Assembly: GCF_024166365.1 (NCBI RefSeq)
Contig: NC_064842.1
Span: 19,439,001 to 19,503,000 of the forward strand
Direction of reading: 5' to 3'
DNA: 64,000 nt
Source of the DNA: Elephas maximus indicus
Lineage: Eukaryota > Chordata > Mammalia > Proboscidea > Elephantidae
The translations under genes and the position numbers were made by a program. Under the pieces are notes generated by a model. It saw only the letters and a program-made list of their open reading frames with translations, did no database searches and was not told the origin of the DNA. Shown in pieces: positions 11,150 through 21,984 of the stretch. Position 1 is the first letter of the stretch. Each line of letters begins with the position of its first letter.

Positions 11150-12341
11150 AGTACTCTGAGAGCTACAAAACACTGGTGATAGAAATGAAAAAAAGACCTA
11201 AGTAAATGAAAGGACATTCCATGCTCAAGAATTGGAAGACAATTTTGTTAAGATGGCAATACTCCCTGAACTGAACTTTCAATACACTCTTTAACAAAAT
11301 CCCAACTGGATTTTTTTTTTTTTTTTGCAGAAATTGACAAGCTAACCTAAAATTTATATGGAAATCTAAGAGACTCAGAGTAGACAAATCAATTTTGAAA
11401 AAATTGGAGGATTCACAATTTTTTGAAATTACATTTTAAAACAGAGCTATGTAACAAGACAGTGTGGTACTAGTATAAAGATCAATGGAATTGAATTGAG
11501 AGCCCGTAACTAAATCCTTAGGTTTACAGTCAATTGATCTTTGTCAAGGGTTCCAAGATAATTGAATGGGAGAAATAACAGTCTTTTCAACAATGGAGCT
11601 GGGAAAACTGGATATCCATATTGAAAGGAATGAAGATGGACTCCTGCTTCACAAGATAAAAACAAAAATTAACTCCAAATGGATCACAGACCTAAATATA
11701 AGAGCTAAAACCTATGTAACACTTAGAAAAAAACAAACCAAAAAAACACAGGTGTAAGTCTTTATGATCTTGGATTAGGCAATGATTTCTAAGATTTCAC
11801 ACCAAAAGTACAATCAATGAAAGAAAAAATAGATAATTTAGACATCACCAAAATTAAAAACCTTTGTGCTTCAAGGACACTATCAAGAAAGTATGACAAC
11901 CAAATCATATCTTTTAAGAGACTTGTACCAAGAATATATAAAAGCTCTTGGAACTCAATAACAAGACAAATAACCCAATTAAAAAAACAAAGGATATGAA
12001 TATACATTTCTCCAAAACAGATATATAAATGGCCAATAAGCCACAAAAATGGCTAACATAATTAGCCATTAGGGAAATGAAAATTAAAACCACCGTTAGG
12101 TACAACTCATCCACTCAGATGACTATAATCAAAAAGACAGATAACAAGTGTTGGTGAGGATGTGGATGAGAATGTAAAATGGTAAAGATGCTTTGAAAAA
12201 CTTTGGCAATTCCTCCAATGTTAACTTAGAGGTACCATATGACTCAGCAATTTCACCTCTACGTATATAATCAAGAAAAATGAAAATATATAGCCATGCA
12301 AAAACTTGCACGTGAACGTTCATAACAGCATTATTATAAAC

Positions 12342-12461
12342 ATAGGTTCTTTCCATTTCTTGGTTATGACAAATATTTTATAATATATATAAATATGATA
12401 TATAAATATATATTTATATATTATAAACATAAATAATAGCCAAGAAATGGAAAGAGCCTAT
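12342..12461. repeat. Long imperfect inverted repeat (snap-back) in LINE-1
   Basis: 'ATAGGTTCTTTCCATTTCTTGG' from 12,342 reappears inverted as CCAAGAAATGGAAAGAGCCTAT ending at 12,461. Pairing continues inward through an AT-rich segment, giving arms of about 55 bp. The right arm is ordinary L1 sequence and the left arm appears to be its inverted copy. Confidence 0.8.
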
Positions 12462-12880
12462 ATGTCCATCAATGGATGAATTAAATGTGATATATCCGTA
12501 TGGGATATTATTTTGCAGTAAAAAGGAACAAAGTACTGATACATGCCACAACATGAATGAATCCTGAAACATGTCAGGTGAAAAAAGCCAATAAAGAAAG
12601 ACCACCTATTATACAATTCCATTTATATGAAATGCCCAGAATAGACAAATCTACAGAGACAGCATGTAGATTATTGGTTGCTGGGGAGTTTGGGGGAAAA
12701 TGGAGAGTGGTTGCTAGTGGGTAAGGGATTTCTTTTGGGGGTCATGAAAATCTTCCAAAATTGACTGTGGTGACTGCTGCACAACTCTGTGAATACACTA
12801 AAACCCACCGAATTTTTGTACACTTTTAAGTGGGTGAATTATATGGTATGTGAGCTATATTTCAATAAAGTTGTTTAAAA

Positions 12881-13688
12881 AAGGATGCTATAAATAGAAG
12901 TAAAGGATCTACTAACTAGTTCCAAATGGCAGAAGAGTATACTGTTTTTTAGTAGGCAAAGACAAACAAAAACTGTTTTATAAATACTCTGAATCCCCCA
13001 ACGTTAAATATTCCCCCAGATACAATACATACTTTGTTCCCATAATTAAAAAAAAAAAAAAAGGAAATCTGGCATTATAAGAAAGTTTTTCCTCTGTTAG
13101 CAAAATGAGAATCTAGAAATTCATAAAGAAAAAAGTTTGAGACTCCCTGTTCTTATTATGAGATGTGGCCTAGTATCACTTTTAATATGAATGGAAGAAA
13201 ATATATAAATTATGGGTATGGGGCTCTTAACCAAAAGGCAGAAAAAAATTTAAAATACCAGCTGCTCAAAAAATTTCCTAATACAAAATAAGGTCCAATT
13301 AGATTCTAGAGCTCTCTATTCCCAATTAAAAACCTTTAAATGGGTTACTTCTTGAATCACAAATTGCATTCCTAATTCCAGCTAGCGGTCTTCAAAGATA
13401 CGTGCTTTTAGTTGTAAGGACCCAAAAGCAGGATATAAAAAAGTAACACATTAGCAAGGCAGAAAAAACAACTGTAAATATATGTATTCTGGTCAGCTGT
13501 GCCCTCTTCACATATGAACAGTAACATATTACTGAAGAAATTCTTAGAATTAACATTAACAGTGAGGAAATCAGATCTGTTCTTCTTTGGTATTGTTTTT
13601 GTCTGAATGGATTCAGAAGAGGGTAAGCCCTTCCATGGAGAGCTTGTCAGAGAGAGTGATGCCCACCAAATGTTTTTGCTCCTTTTAG
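12881..13688. other. Unassigned sequence
   Basis: No exon or repeat family recognised. A minus-strand open frame at 13,408-13,755 reads into the AfroSINE and is not a gene. Confidence 0.5.
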
Positions 13689-13858
13689 GGCTTCCCCTGG
13701 TGGCGCAGTGGTTAAGAGCTTGGCTGCTAACCAAAAGGTCCGCAGTTCGAATCACCCAGCTGCTCCTTGCAAACTGTATGAGGCAGTTCTACTCTGTCCT
13801 AGAGGGTCATGATGAGTCGGAATTGACTGGACATTAATTGGGTTTTTTTTTTTTTTTG
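13689..13858 (+). mobile_element. AfroSINE short form
   Basis: Head 'CCCCTGGTGGCGCAGTGG', clear B-box 'GCAGTTCGAATC', ending in a poly-T tail. Confidence 0.92.
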
Positions 13859-13964
13859 GAACCAGTTTGTCCAGTTCAAACCCCTGTGGAGAACATGCAT
13901 TTCTAACAAGTTCCCAGATGTTAATGCTGTTAGTTAGGAACCAGTTATGAGAGCCATCAGCAGA

Positions 13965-14165
13965 GCAGTGGTACTCAAATTTTATTATACATAAAAATCA
14001 CCCAGAGATGTTGTTAAACCCTGATTCAGTATATCTAGGAGGGAAAGGCAAATTCTCGGTAGGGGTTCAAATCAAAATAAACTGGTTCAAAGAGCTGATT
14101 TTTAGAGAACATGCCTGGAAAGCCCCATCTCTATAAACTGTGCAGGTTGCCTGTGGAAGCCACGT
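13965..14165 (+). mobile_element. MER5-like hAT relic
   Basis: 'CAGTGGTACTCAAATTTTA', 'ATAAAAATCACCCAGAGATG' and 'CCTGATTCAG' follow the layout of MER5-type non-autonomous hAT elements. Old and incomplete. Confidence 0.55.
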
Positions 14166-14487
14166 TAAATTCACGGTCAGAATGCCTCATCAAGCTCTTC
14201 AGCCTCCAAGTTCTGCTAAGACTATGTAAACAATATGGACGATGCCTATTTTAAGTATGAGATAACTTAACCACATGAGGTCTCTGCCTTTTACGGAATC
14301 ACTTCAGGCGTGAGACTCCTCTGTGGCAATAACTTACTGCTGCAGGTTATTTATGCTGAAGTAATTACTATCTTCTAACGGCAAGATTTTTTCAAAATTA
14401 ACATTAAGGTTTCTCAGCAGTTTTCTAACCTGGTTTCCATTCTTTGTCATTACTTTCTTTTCCTCCAATCTTAAAAATATCACACTA

Positions 14488-15097
14488 CTAGGGTCTTAAA
14501 AGCTTATGAGCTGCCATCTAAGATATTACACTGGTCCCAACATGTCTGGAGCAAAGGAAAATGAAGAAAAACAAAGACACAAGGAAAAGATTAGTTCAAA
14601 GGACTAATGGACCACAACTACCACAGCCTCCATCAGATTGAGTTCAGCACTAGACGGTGCTCGGCTACCACCGACTGCTCTGACAGGGATCACAATAGAG
14701 GGTCCCTGTTGACAAAGCTGGAGAAAAATGTAGAACAAAACTCTAACTCACAAAAAAAGACCAGACTTACTGGTCTGACAGACTGGGGAAACCCCAAGAG
14801 TATAACCCCCCAGATAACCTTTTAACTTAGTACTGAAGTCATTCCTAAAGTTCACTCTTCAGTCAAAGCTTAGACAGTCCCATAAAACAAAACAAGACTA
14901 AATGGGCACACCGGCCCAGGCAAGGACGAAAGGCAGGAGGTGACAGGAAAGCTGGTAATGGGGAACCCCAGGATGTGAAGGGAGAGTATCGACATGTTGT
15001 AAACTTGGTAACCCATGTCACAAAACAACATGTACATTACTTGTTTAACGAGAAACTAGCTCTGTAAACCTTCGTCTGAAGCACAATTAAAAAAAAT
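14488..15097 (+). mobile_element. LINE-1-type 3' UTR module with poly-A tail
   Basis: Sense copy. It contains 'AAAGGACTAATGGACCACAA', 'GACAGGGATCACAATAGAGG' and 'AGACCAGACTTACTGGTCTG' (a short palindrome), and ends 'CACAATTAAAAAAAA'. It is homologous to 27,342-28,167. Its poly-A end lies about 45 bp from the 3' end of the RPL9 pseudogene. Confidence 0.7.
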
Positions 15098-15139
15098 ACA
15101 TATATATATTTATCTCACCAATAGATCTTAGCAATTATC

Positions 15140-15775
15140 CTGCTTATTGTTTCTGTAGCTGGACAATTCTTAGATCTTATCCATCAGTCTGCTGAACTGT
15201 TCCTTTTTCAGGGACATATACCATCCAACTATTTTCTGATATTGTTTTTTAACTGTTGTGGCTTGTTGAATTAAAGCAGCTGGATTTGATACAAGTTCAA
15301 TGTGATTTTCTTCAAGAATTAACTCATCTTACTCTTGCTGGGCTTCAAATACTGAACAACACCTGGCCTCGGCTGACCCCTACAGATGTATTTTTCACTC
15401 AAGAAATTTTGGATTCCAACAAGGGACCCATTCTCCTAGTAACAATGTTGATGGGAAAGCGAGCATACATAGACCTCATCTTATAACGGAAGCCTACCTT
15501 TGATCCTGTTCTGCACACAACTACAGATAGAAAGGAACTGACTACAGTTCGCACTATTTCCCCACCAACTGTCAACTGAAATCCCTCTTCCTCTCCAACA
15601 AGGCTGAGCTCTACATGGATGTGATTCAAGACCCTCCACAGGGTTCCTCTAGGGGCCTTCACAGTATCTGTGTAATCCTTCAGAGCGACGCTGACATTTT
15701 CTGGAACGCTAATAGTCTGATTGCTGAAAATGGTCTTCATTCTCCCAGAAGATACGGCACAGAGAGCTGCCATTA
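15140..15775 (-). pseudogene. RPL9P: Processed pseudogene of ribosomal protein L9
   Basis: Intronless retrocopy of the large-subunit ribosomal protein uL6 (RPL9). The initiator Met is at 15,740 (MKTIFSNQ...), and one open frame runs through the KAPRGTL segment to GFRYKMRSMYARFPIN. The C-terminal part, in another frame, ends [17 protein letters not shown] and a stop at 15,177-15,179. The reading frame is about 564 bp against 579 for the gene. It has lost a few codons in the middle and shifts frame near 15,400, so it cannot make RPL9. An AATAAG signal lies at about 15,143. The ATG at 15,773, upstream of the family start, is not the ancestral start. Neutral decay of a retrocopy inside a DESI2 intron is the simplest reading. 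Confidence 0.93.
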
Positions 15776-16729
15776 TTTTTTAAAATCATTTACTGCTGTC
15801 AAAATTCAAAAGAACTTCTCAAACTTGCTATGTGGAAATTTATGCTTCTGAAGAACATCATAAAACATGGATACACTCAATTTCATTTTAAAAACTAAAA
15901 CAATTTTCCTAAGAGAAAATATAAACATCCAAAGTGATATCACAGCCAAGAGCCTGTATCCATAAAAATTAACAACCAAACGAAAACAAGCTGCTTAACT
16001 AGATAAGACTAGATGTAAGCAAGATTTCAGCTAATTTTTGTTGGATACTCCATTGATTTTGTTGTATAAATAATAGCAGATGTCACAGGATTAAAAATAA
16101 ATGCTTGGGAATAACAGATAATCCAGGACACTTTTATTCAAAAGTTTAGCTTAGTTTTGTATTTGAACTGGGAAAAGACTACTTTTACTCCTAGAGCTTG
16201 GTCCAAGTTAGAATACAACTAGTGTTCACTAGAATAATTAAAGAACTATTGCTCCGAAACAAATGCAGAAAGGTAGGATGAAGAGTTATATATAGTGACA
16301 CTGGGGCCAGCCTTGCAGAGGGAGTTTATCAAACCAAGGTCATGCTGTGTGACGGAGGAGTACACTACGGGCAGGTCCACTAAAGGAGACTACATTCAAG
16401 TTTACCCAATGCTTACGACTTTTTTTTTTTTACGACTATGTAATCACTCAGGGGAGGGTAAGGTAATATTTGAAAGTTAGTTTACAGTTTGATTCTCCCC
16501 CAAGCCTTCCTAACATACCAAAGGAAAACAGTAAAACAAGCCAGATGCTACCACAAAATAATATCTCTCAAACCACGGAACAAGAGAACAGATATCACAA
16601 TGTCCCCATGTCAACCACCTATCTACACCATTTGTACTGAGGACATCAATTGGTCAGCTTAATCTAAGAATGTATTTCCCTTTAGGATCACACTGGAAAG
16701 CCCACAGTTTTCCTCTAATCAAGTTTAGA
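15776..16729. other. Unassigned sequence
   Basis: No recognised repeat or exon apart from a poly-T run at about 16,421-16,431. Confidence 0.5.
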
Positions 16730-17385
16730 TCACAGAGCATCTATTATACCCGAATTAACATCAGAGATTAGGCTTCGATAAAAAAAGGCCCATCTGTAAA
16801 AACAACTTGGAGGCAGTGTCTGGCCTCCTCCATTCCCACAAGGGGTAAGAAGAACCAAGATCAACAGCACAAGTCTGACTCCCACGAGGCGGAGGCCAGA
16901 AAAGCCTCCTCTCTCGGCCATCTTTACTAATTCTGACAGCAACTGTTCTTCACACAGCACTCTGTACTTCTCTGCTGGGTTTGATAATTCATTGCAATGG
17001 CCACACAGAGACCATACTCACGATTATGTGGTTTATCATAAGGGAAGTAACAGTTACACTTCAGGCTCAAGAACACTCAATACAGTTCCTTCATCAGGAT
17101 AGCCTCTCCCCACCTGTGCTCACAGGCACGCCTCTCCCTGTCTCTCAGTATCTGCCCAAAGGCTGTCAGCTTTCTCTCTCTGTGGGCCAGGAGGCCTGCC
17201 ACACCATCTCCTGCTGCTGGGTCTCTCCTTTCCTGCTCTGGAATCGGGTCTCTTTTAAGGCAAAACTGACCAATCCCCTTGGTAGGCCACAATTACCCTT
17301 TCACACATCACCTGGGTGGCAGTTACAAGCCCATGGCTAGAAAGGCCACACACAGAAGTAATTAATCACACTGCACCATCCAAGT
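16730..17385 (-). mobile_element. ERV LTR plus short leader, copy A
   Basis: Homologous, in inverted orientation, to 22,820-23,575. On the minus strand it runs from 'GTGTGTGGCCTTTCTAGCCATGG' through 'GGTCAGTTTTGCC' to an ACCACATAATCGTGAGTATGG block, then a short leader with a small open frame (16,730-16,960) containing 'VKMAERGG' and a leucine/valine-rich stretch. The plan fits LTR plus start of the internal region. No gag or pol was seen. Confidence 0.6.
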
Positions 17386-17908
17386 GTCACATTCTTATAT
17401 TCTAAAAGGAAAATTGACACAAGTTGAAGCATTTGAACTATAGTGGACTGAGAGTCATGGGACTTGGGCCCTTTACCTTGGTTTTTTCGTGTTTATTTGA
17501 TGACTTTTTTAAGGTGTTTTCAATCACGCTCAAAAAGGGTTTGATTCTAATTCAGATCCTGGTGCCACCTCGATTCAAAACCTGGCTTCACTATTTCCTA
17601 GTTGTGTGACCTGGGGCAAGACATCTGACCTCTCTGTCCCTTGATGGGAGTCTTGGTTAGCTTGGCTGCTAACCACAAGGTGAGCAGTTTGAACCCACCA
17701 GTTGGTCCTTGGAAACTGTTAGTCATCTAGCACTGATAAAACAGAAACACCACAAGTGGATGGCTTTAACAAAGAGAAATTTATTTCTTCATAGTAAAGT
17801 AGGCTAGAAGTCCAAATTGAGGGCATCAGCTCCAGGGGAAAGCCCTCTTTCTCTGTTGGGCTTCTCATCAATCTTCCTCCAGACTAGGAGCTTCTTTGGG
17901 TAGGAACC

Positions 17909-18349
17909 TGTAGGGTAATGCTATTCAGCTATATGCATCCCCTCCCCAATGGAATCAGCTTTGCTCTTCCCCAAAGCATGCTGGGGATGAATTCAGGATG
18001 GACTCAGGTTAAGGTACAACGCTGGGAGTGGCACGACTGGGCCAGTGGCCAAGGCCGGACAATGCCTTAGCAACAGGAAGGAAAATACCTGAGCCTGGGA
18101 ACACTGACTACCCAAGGACGTGGAAGAAAAACGAGCCTTGTTCCCAACTGGAATGGTATATAAGCTTGGGTCCCTTGCTAGGTGGTTGCAGAAAATACTC
18201 CAACCTGCTGCCACTGGAGAGCAGCTGCTTGCCCCTGTCAGTAGGTTTCCCTGAACTTATGAATCTGGGAAGGGCTACTTGTCAGTTCTTCGGATTATCT
18301 GCCAGGATGCACAGTGGGGGTCTTTCCTTGCTGGGGCTGTCCCCCGGCA
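17909..18349 (+). mobile_element. Solo ERV LTR inside the MaLR LTR
   Basis: 441 bp with TG...CA ends and perfect 5 bp duplication GAACC (17,904-17,908 and 18,350-18,354). A TATATAA box at 18,157-18,163 suggests plus-strand orientation. The family was not recognised. Confidence 0.85.
18157..18163 (+). promoter_or_regulatory. TATA box of the nested LTR
   Basis: TATATAA about 250 bp into the 441 bp LTR, a usual place for a U3 promoter. Activity unknown. Confidence 0.5.
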
Positions 18350-18565
18350 GAACCCCAGGTCCAAAGGACATGCTCTGCTCCTGCCACTGCTTTCTTAATG
18401 GTATGAGGTCCCTCTGTCTCTCCGCTCACTTCTCTCATATCTCAAGAGACTGCCTCAAAACACAATCCAATCTAGTAGTTTGAGTCCTACCTCACTAACA
18501 CAACTGCCAGCCATCCTCCCTCATTAACATCACAGAGGCAGGATTTACGACATACAGGAAAATCA

Positions 18566-18754
18566 TAGGAAACCCTAGTGGCCATAGGAAACCCTAGTGG
18601 CGTAATGGTTTAGTGCTATGGCTGCTAACCAAAGGGTCAGCAGTTCAAATCCACCACGCACTCCTTGGAAACTATGGGATAGTTCTACTCTGTCTTATAG
18701 GGTCACTATGAGTCTGAATTGAATCGATGGCACTGGGTTTGGTTTTTTTGGTTT
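18566..18754 (+). mobile_element. AfroSINE short form with duplicated head
   Basis: Perfect 10 bp duplication AGGAAAATCA (18,556-18,565 and 18,755-18,764). The first 18 bases, 'TAGGAAACCCTAGTGGC', occur twice in tandem. Confidence 0.93.
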
Positions 18755-19340
18755 AGGAAAATCACACAGTACCGGGAATCATGGCCCAGCCCAGTTGATA
18801 CACGTATTTTTGGGGGGACATAATTCAGTCTATGACAGAAACCCTGTGGGGCAGTTCTACTCTGTCCTACAGGGTTGCTGTGAGTCGGAATTGACTCAAT
18901 GGCCAATGGGTTTGGTTTGATTTTTGGTCCCTCCGTGTCCTTCTTTATAAAATGGAGGTAATAAATACTATCTACCTCAGAGTACTGTTGCGAGGATTAA
19001 GTGAATTAATATATGTAAAGCACTTAGAAGAGTGCTTGGCCTATGGTAAACATTATAAATATCAGTAGTACTTAACATGAATTTATTGACGATATGATCC
19101 TTTCTTCCCTAATACTTTTATTTTACATACTGGGAAAGAGTTGTATACAAGTGTAAATAAGGAACGTGGAAGCAGATCAGTTTTGGTTATCTGCTAATTC
19201 TCGGAATTTTTAAGAATCTTTGGGAATTGATGACAATTTACCACAAATGGTGACTCACTAAATTGAGTAGAGAACTATCTGGCTCTTTAAGACTCCTATA
19301 AGCAATTATTTATATTCCTGAGAAGTACAGATTTGAGTAT

Positions 19341-19545
19341 AAAGCCTCGTGGTGCACTGGTTGAGCACTCGGCTGCTAACAGAAAGGTTGGCGCTTCACA
19401 CCCTCTCACCAGCTGCTGTGCAGAACAAAGATGTGGCAGCCTGCTTTCACAAAGATTTATGGCCTTGGGAACCCTGTGGGGCAGTTCTACTCTGTCCTAC
19501 AGGGTTGCTTTGAGTCGGAACCTACTTGACAGCAGTGGATCTAGT
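19341..19545 (+). mobile_element. AfroSINE long form
   Basis: Head 'AAGCCTCGTGGTGCACTGG', middle block 'TTCACAAAGATTTATGGCC' and tail. It abuts LINE-1 sequence. Confidence 0.9.
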
Positions 19546-19656
19546 TGCCGGTTTTGATTACTGGTGCATCATGGTATACTCTGAGATGGGGAAATATGAG
19601 TTCTGCTTTGTTCTTTTTCAAGGCTGCTTTGCTATTTGGGGCCCCTAGTAACTTGT

Positions 19657-19794
19657 CGGTGTCGAGTTTGATTCGGACCCTACAGGACAGAGTAAAATTG
19701 CCCAGAGAGTTTTCAAGGAGCACCTGGTGGATTCAAACTGCTGACCTTTCGGTTAGCGGCCGTAGCACTTAACCACTACACCACCACTGTTTGG
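19657..19794 (-). mobile_element. AfroSINE short form, tail-truncated, in LINE-1
   Basis: Only 'GTCGAGTTTGATTCGGACCC' remains of the tail. The head reads 'CACTACACCACCACTGTTTGG'. Confidence 0.85.
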
Positions 19795-19972
19795 CGCGGG
19801 GAGGCAGGGTGCTCTAGTAGGTCCACATAAATTTGAGGACTGGTTTTCCAGTTCTGCAAAGAAGGCTGTTGGAATTTTGATGGGGATTGCACTGAATCTC
19901 CAGACAGCTTTGGGTAGTGTTGTCATTTTAACTATATTAAATCTTCTAATCCAGGAACACAGAATGTCCATC

Positions 19973-20439
19973 TATTTGTTGTTGTTAGGTGCCATCGAGT
20001 CACTTCTGACCCATAGTGACCCTATGCACAACTCAATGAAACACTGTCTGGTCCTGCACCATCCTCACAATTGTTGCTACGCTTGAGCCCACTGTTGCAG
20101 CCATTGTGTCAATCCATCTTGTGAGGATCTTCCTCTTTTTCGCTGATCTCTATTTTACCAAGCATGATGCCCTCCTCCAGTGACTGGCCCCTCCTGACAA
20201 CATGTCCAAAGTATGTGAGATGCAGTCTCACCATCCTTGCTTCTAAGAGGCATTCTGGTTGTACTTCTTCCAAGACAGATTTGTTCATTCTTCTGGAAGT
20301 CCATTCAATATTCTTCGCCAACACCACAATTCAAAGGCATCAATTCTTCTTTGGTCTTCCTTATTAACTGTCTAGCTTTCACATGCATATTAGGCAACTG
20401 GAAACACCATGGCTTGAGTCAGGTGCACCTAGGTCTTCC
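19973..20439 (-). mobile_element. RTE/BovB-type LINE, 3' end, in LINE-1
   Basis: 5'-truncated antisense copy with the GTTGTTGTTAGGTGCCATCGAG 3' terminus and the C-terminal ORF region. In translation, 'EEVQPECLLEARMVRLHLTYFGHVVRR' corresponds to the same block at 30,423-30,797 and 62,641-62,973. Confidence 0.9.
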
Positions 20440-20683
20440 TTAATTTCTTTCAGTACTGTTTTATAGTTTTATATTGCCTTGATTAAATTTATTGCTTGAT
20501 GTTTTATTCTTTTATATGCTATTGTAAATGGAATTGTTTCCTTAACTTCCTTTGCAGGATGCTCATTGCTGAGGTATAGAAACCTGACTGATTTTTGTGC
20601 GTTGACCTTGTACTCTACCACTTTGCTGAATTCATTTATAGCTCTAGGAGTTTTCTTGTGGATTCTTTGGGGGTTTTATATAC

Positions 20684-20892
20684 GGGATCGAGGAGCCCTG
20701 GTCATACAGTGGTTAAGCACTTAGCTGCTAACCAAAAGGCCTGCAGTTCAAACCCGCCAGTCACTCTGGAGAAGAAGAATGTGGTAGTTTGCTTCTGTAA
20801 AGATTATAGCCTTGGAAACCCTATGGGGCAGTTCTACTCTGTCCTATAGGGTTGTAAGAGTAGGAATCAACTTTACAATAATGGGTTTCGTT
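20684..20892 (+). mobile_element. AfroSINE long form in LINE-1
   Basis: Duplication TTTTATATAC (20,674-20,683 and 20,892-20,901) flanks a copy with the middle 'CTGTAAAGATTATAGCC' block. Confidence 0.92.
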
Positions 20893-21240
20893 TTTATATA
20901 CAGGTTCAAGTCATCTGCGAAAAGGGATAGTTCTACTTCTTCCTTCCTGATTTGGTACCTTTTCTTTTTCTTCCCAAATTGCTCTGGGCTAGGACTTCCA
21001 TTACAAAACTGCATAGCAGTGGTGACAGTGGGCATCCTCGTCTTGTTCCTGATCTTTAAGGAGAAAGCTCTTAGTCTTTCTTGAGTGTGACACTAGCTGT
21101 GGGTTTTTTAAGTAAATGCCCTTTATTAGACTGAGGAATTTCCTAGCTTGTTGAGTATTTTATCACGAGAGGTTTTGGTTTTTGTCAAATGGTTTCTCTA
21201 CATCAACTGAGATGATCATGTGACTCTTACCACCCTTGCA

Positions 21241-21560
21241 TTCCTACAAACTTATTTTTAAAATAAATTTTTGTGCTTGCTATAGGACCTAATTTTTAGA
21301 GCCCATAACAAGCAAGACACAGGATCATGGTGAATTGTCTAAAAGAGAGAAGATCTTAAAAATTCAAATTAACAGTAAACCACATACCCCTTGACTATTT
21401 TGAAGACTAAAGCCATTTTACATACCCCAGAGTTGGACTCTACTAGTAGTAAGAAATAGATGGGGCAGGGCGCTGTCAGCTCTTGGTCCTCACATCACAC
21501 CTGTATTAGAAAACCAAGTTCTTGGAAAATCTTTCTTGTTACTTACTTTTGTAGCATCTA
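21241..21560. other. Unassigned sequence
   Basis: No recognised feature between the LINE-1 end and the next SINE. Confidence 0.4.
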
Positions 21561-21728
21561 TTAAAAAAAGAAACAAACATACTGCTGTCAAGTTGATTCC
21601 AATTCACAGTGACCCTGTAAGACAGAAGAGAGCTGCCCCATAGGGTTTTCAAGGAGCAGCTGGTGGATTTGAACTGCTGACCTTTTGGTTAGCAGCAGAG
21701 CTCTTAACCACTGCACTACCATGGTTCC
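21561..21728 (-). mobile_element. AfroSINE short form
   Basis: Perfect 11 bp duplication TGTAGCATCTA (21,550-21,560 and 21,729-21,739). Confidence 0.95.
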
Positions 21729-21984
21729 TGTAGCATCTACGGGTGATGTTAAATATTTGGTAAAATCTTGACTATCACACTGGATTAGGCTCTAAAATGC
21801 ATGATATCAGAGACTACGCCTTACTTCTATATCCTCCAAACTACTTATTCTACACTAGACTATATTATACCCAGTAGACCACTCAAGTACTTGGTGAGCT
21901 GAATGTAGCAAGGAGGTTGTAATATTTCTCCCGTCCTGTTCTTAAATGTGACCTATTTTTTTTTGTTATGGAAAAGAGGAACTC

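Larger units (their letters stand above)
10260..12880 (+). mobile_element. LINE-1, 5'-truncated, decayed
   Basis: It begins in the ORF2 reverse-transcriptase domain: 'HMIISIHAEKASDKIQ' around 10,325-10,375 matches the L1 segment containing the first catalytic region, with frameshifts after it. Further decayed ORF2 frames follow (10,500-12,000). The 3' part has typical L1 phrases such as 'TATATGTCCATCAATGGATGAA', and the end is 'ATATTTCAATAAAGTTGTTTAAAAAA'. Two AfroSINE copies (10,794-10,993 and 11,101-11,149) and a local inverted duplication (12,342-12,461) interrupt it. Confidence 0.85.
17717..18837 (-). mobile_element. MaLR LTR inserted in an AfroSINE
   Basis: TG...CA ends with 5 bp duplication GAAAC (17,712-17,716 and 18,838-18,842), as expected for an ERV-L/MaLR integrase product. 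Antisense to the 5,169-5,596 copy and the same family ('ACACCACAAGTGGATGGC', 'GGGGGGACATAATTCAGTC'). It carries a second LTR (17,909-18,349) and an AfroSINE (18,566-18,754). Confidence 0.92.
17646..18926 (+). mobile_element. AfroSINE split by a MaLR LTR
   Basis: 5' half at 17,646-17,716 and 3' half at 18,838-18,926. The break is exactly at GAAAC, which is present on both sides of the LTR. Confidence 0.9.
17535..19075 (+). mobile_element. MIR split by nested insertions
   Basis: MIR core and flanks are present on the left ('TAGTTGTGTGACCTGGGGCAAG', 17,535-17,641) and right ('TCTTTATAAAATGGAGGTAATA', 18,928-19,075). Everything between is later insertion. GTCCCT is repeated at both MIR breakpoints. 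Confidence 0.85.
19546..21240 (-). mobile_element. LINE-1 ORF2 fragment with three insertions
   Basis: On the minus strand it encodes decayed L1 ORF2. 'GCATAGCAGTGGTGACAGTGGGCATCC' (plus strand, about 21,010-21,040) and 'CAAGTCATCTGCGAAAAGGGA' (about 20,907) are the antisense of the L1 reverse-transcriptase region. Pieces at 19,546-19,656, 19,795-19,972, 20,440-20,683 and 20,893-21,240 are collinear. Between them sit an AfroSINE, an RTE 3' end and another AfroSINE. Confidence 0.85.

Noticed and set aside
15399-15773. Functional RPL9-like gene
   Set aside because: Intronless, with lost codons, a frameshift near 15,400 and changed residues; a processed pseudogene.
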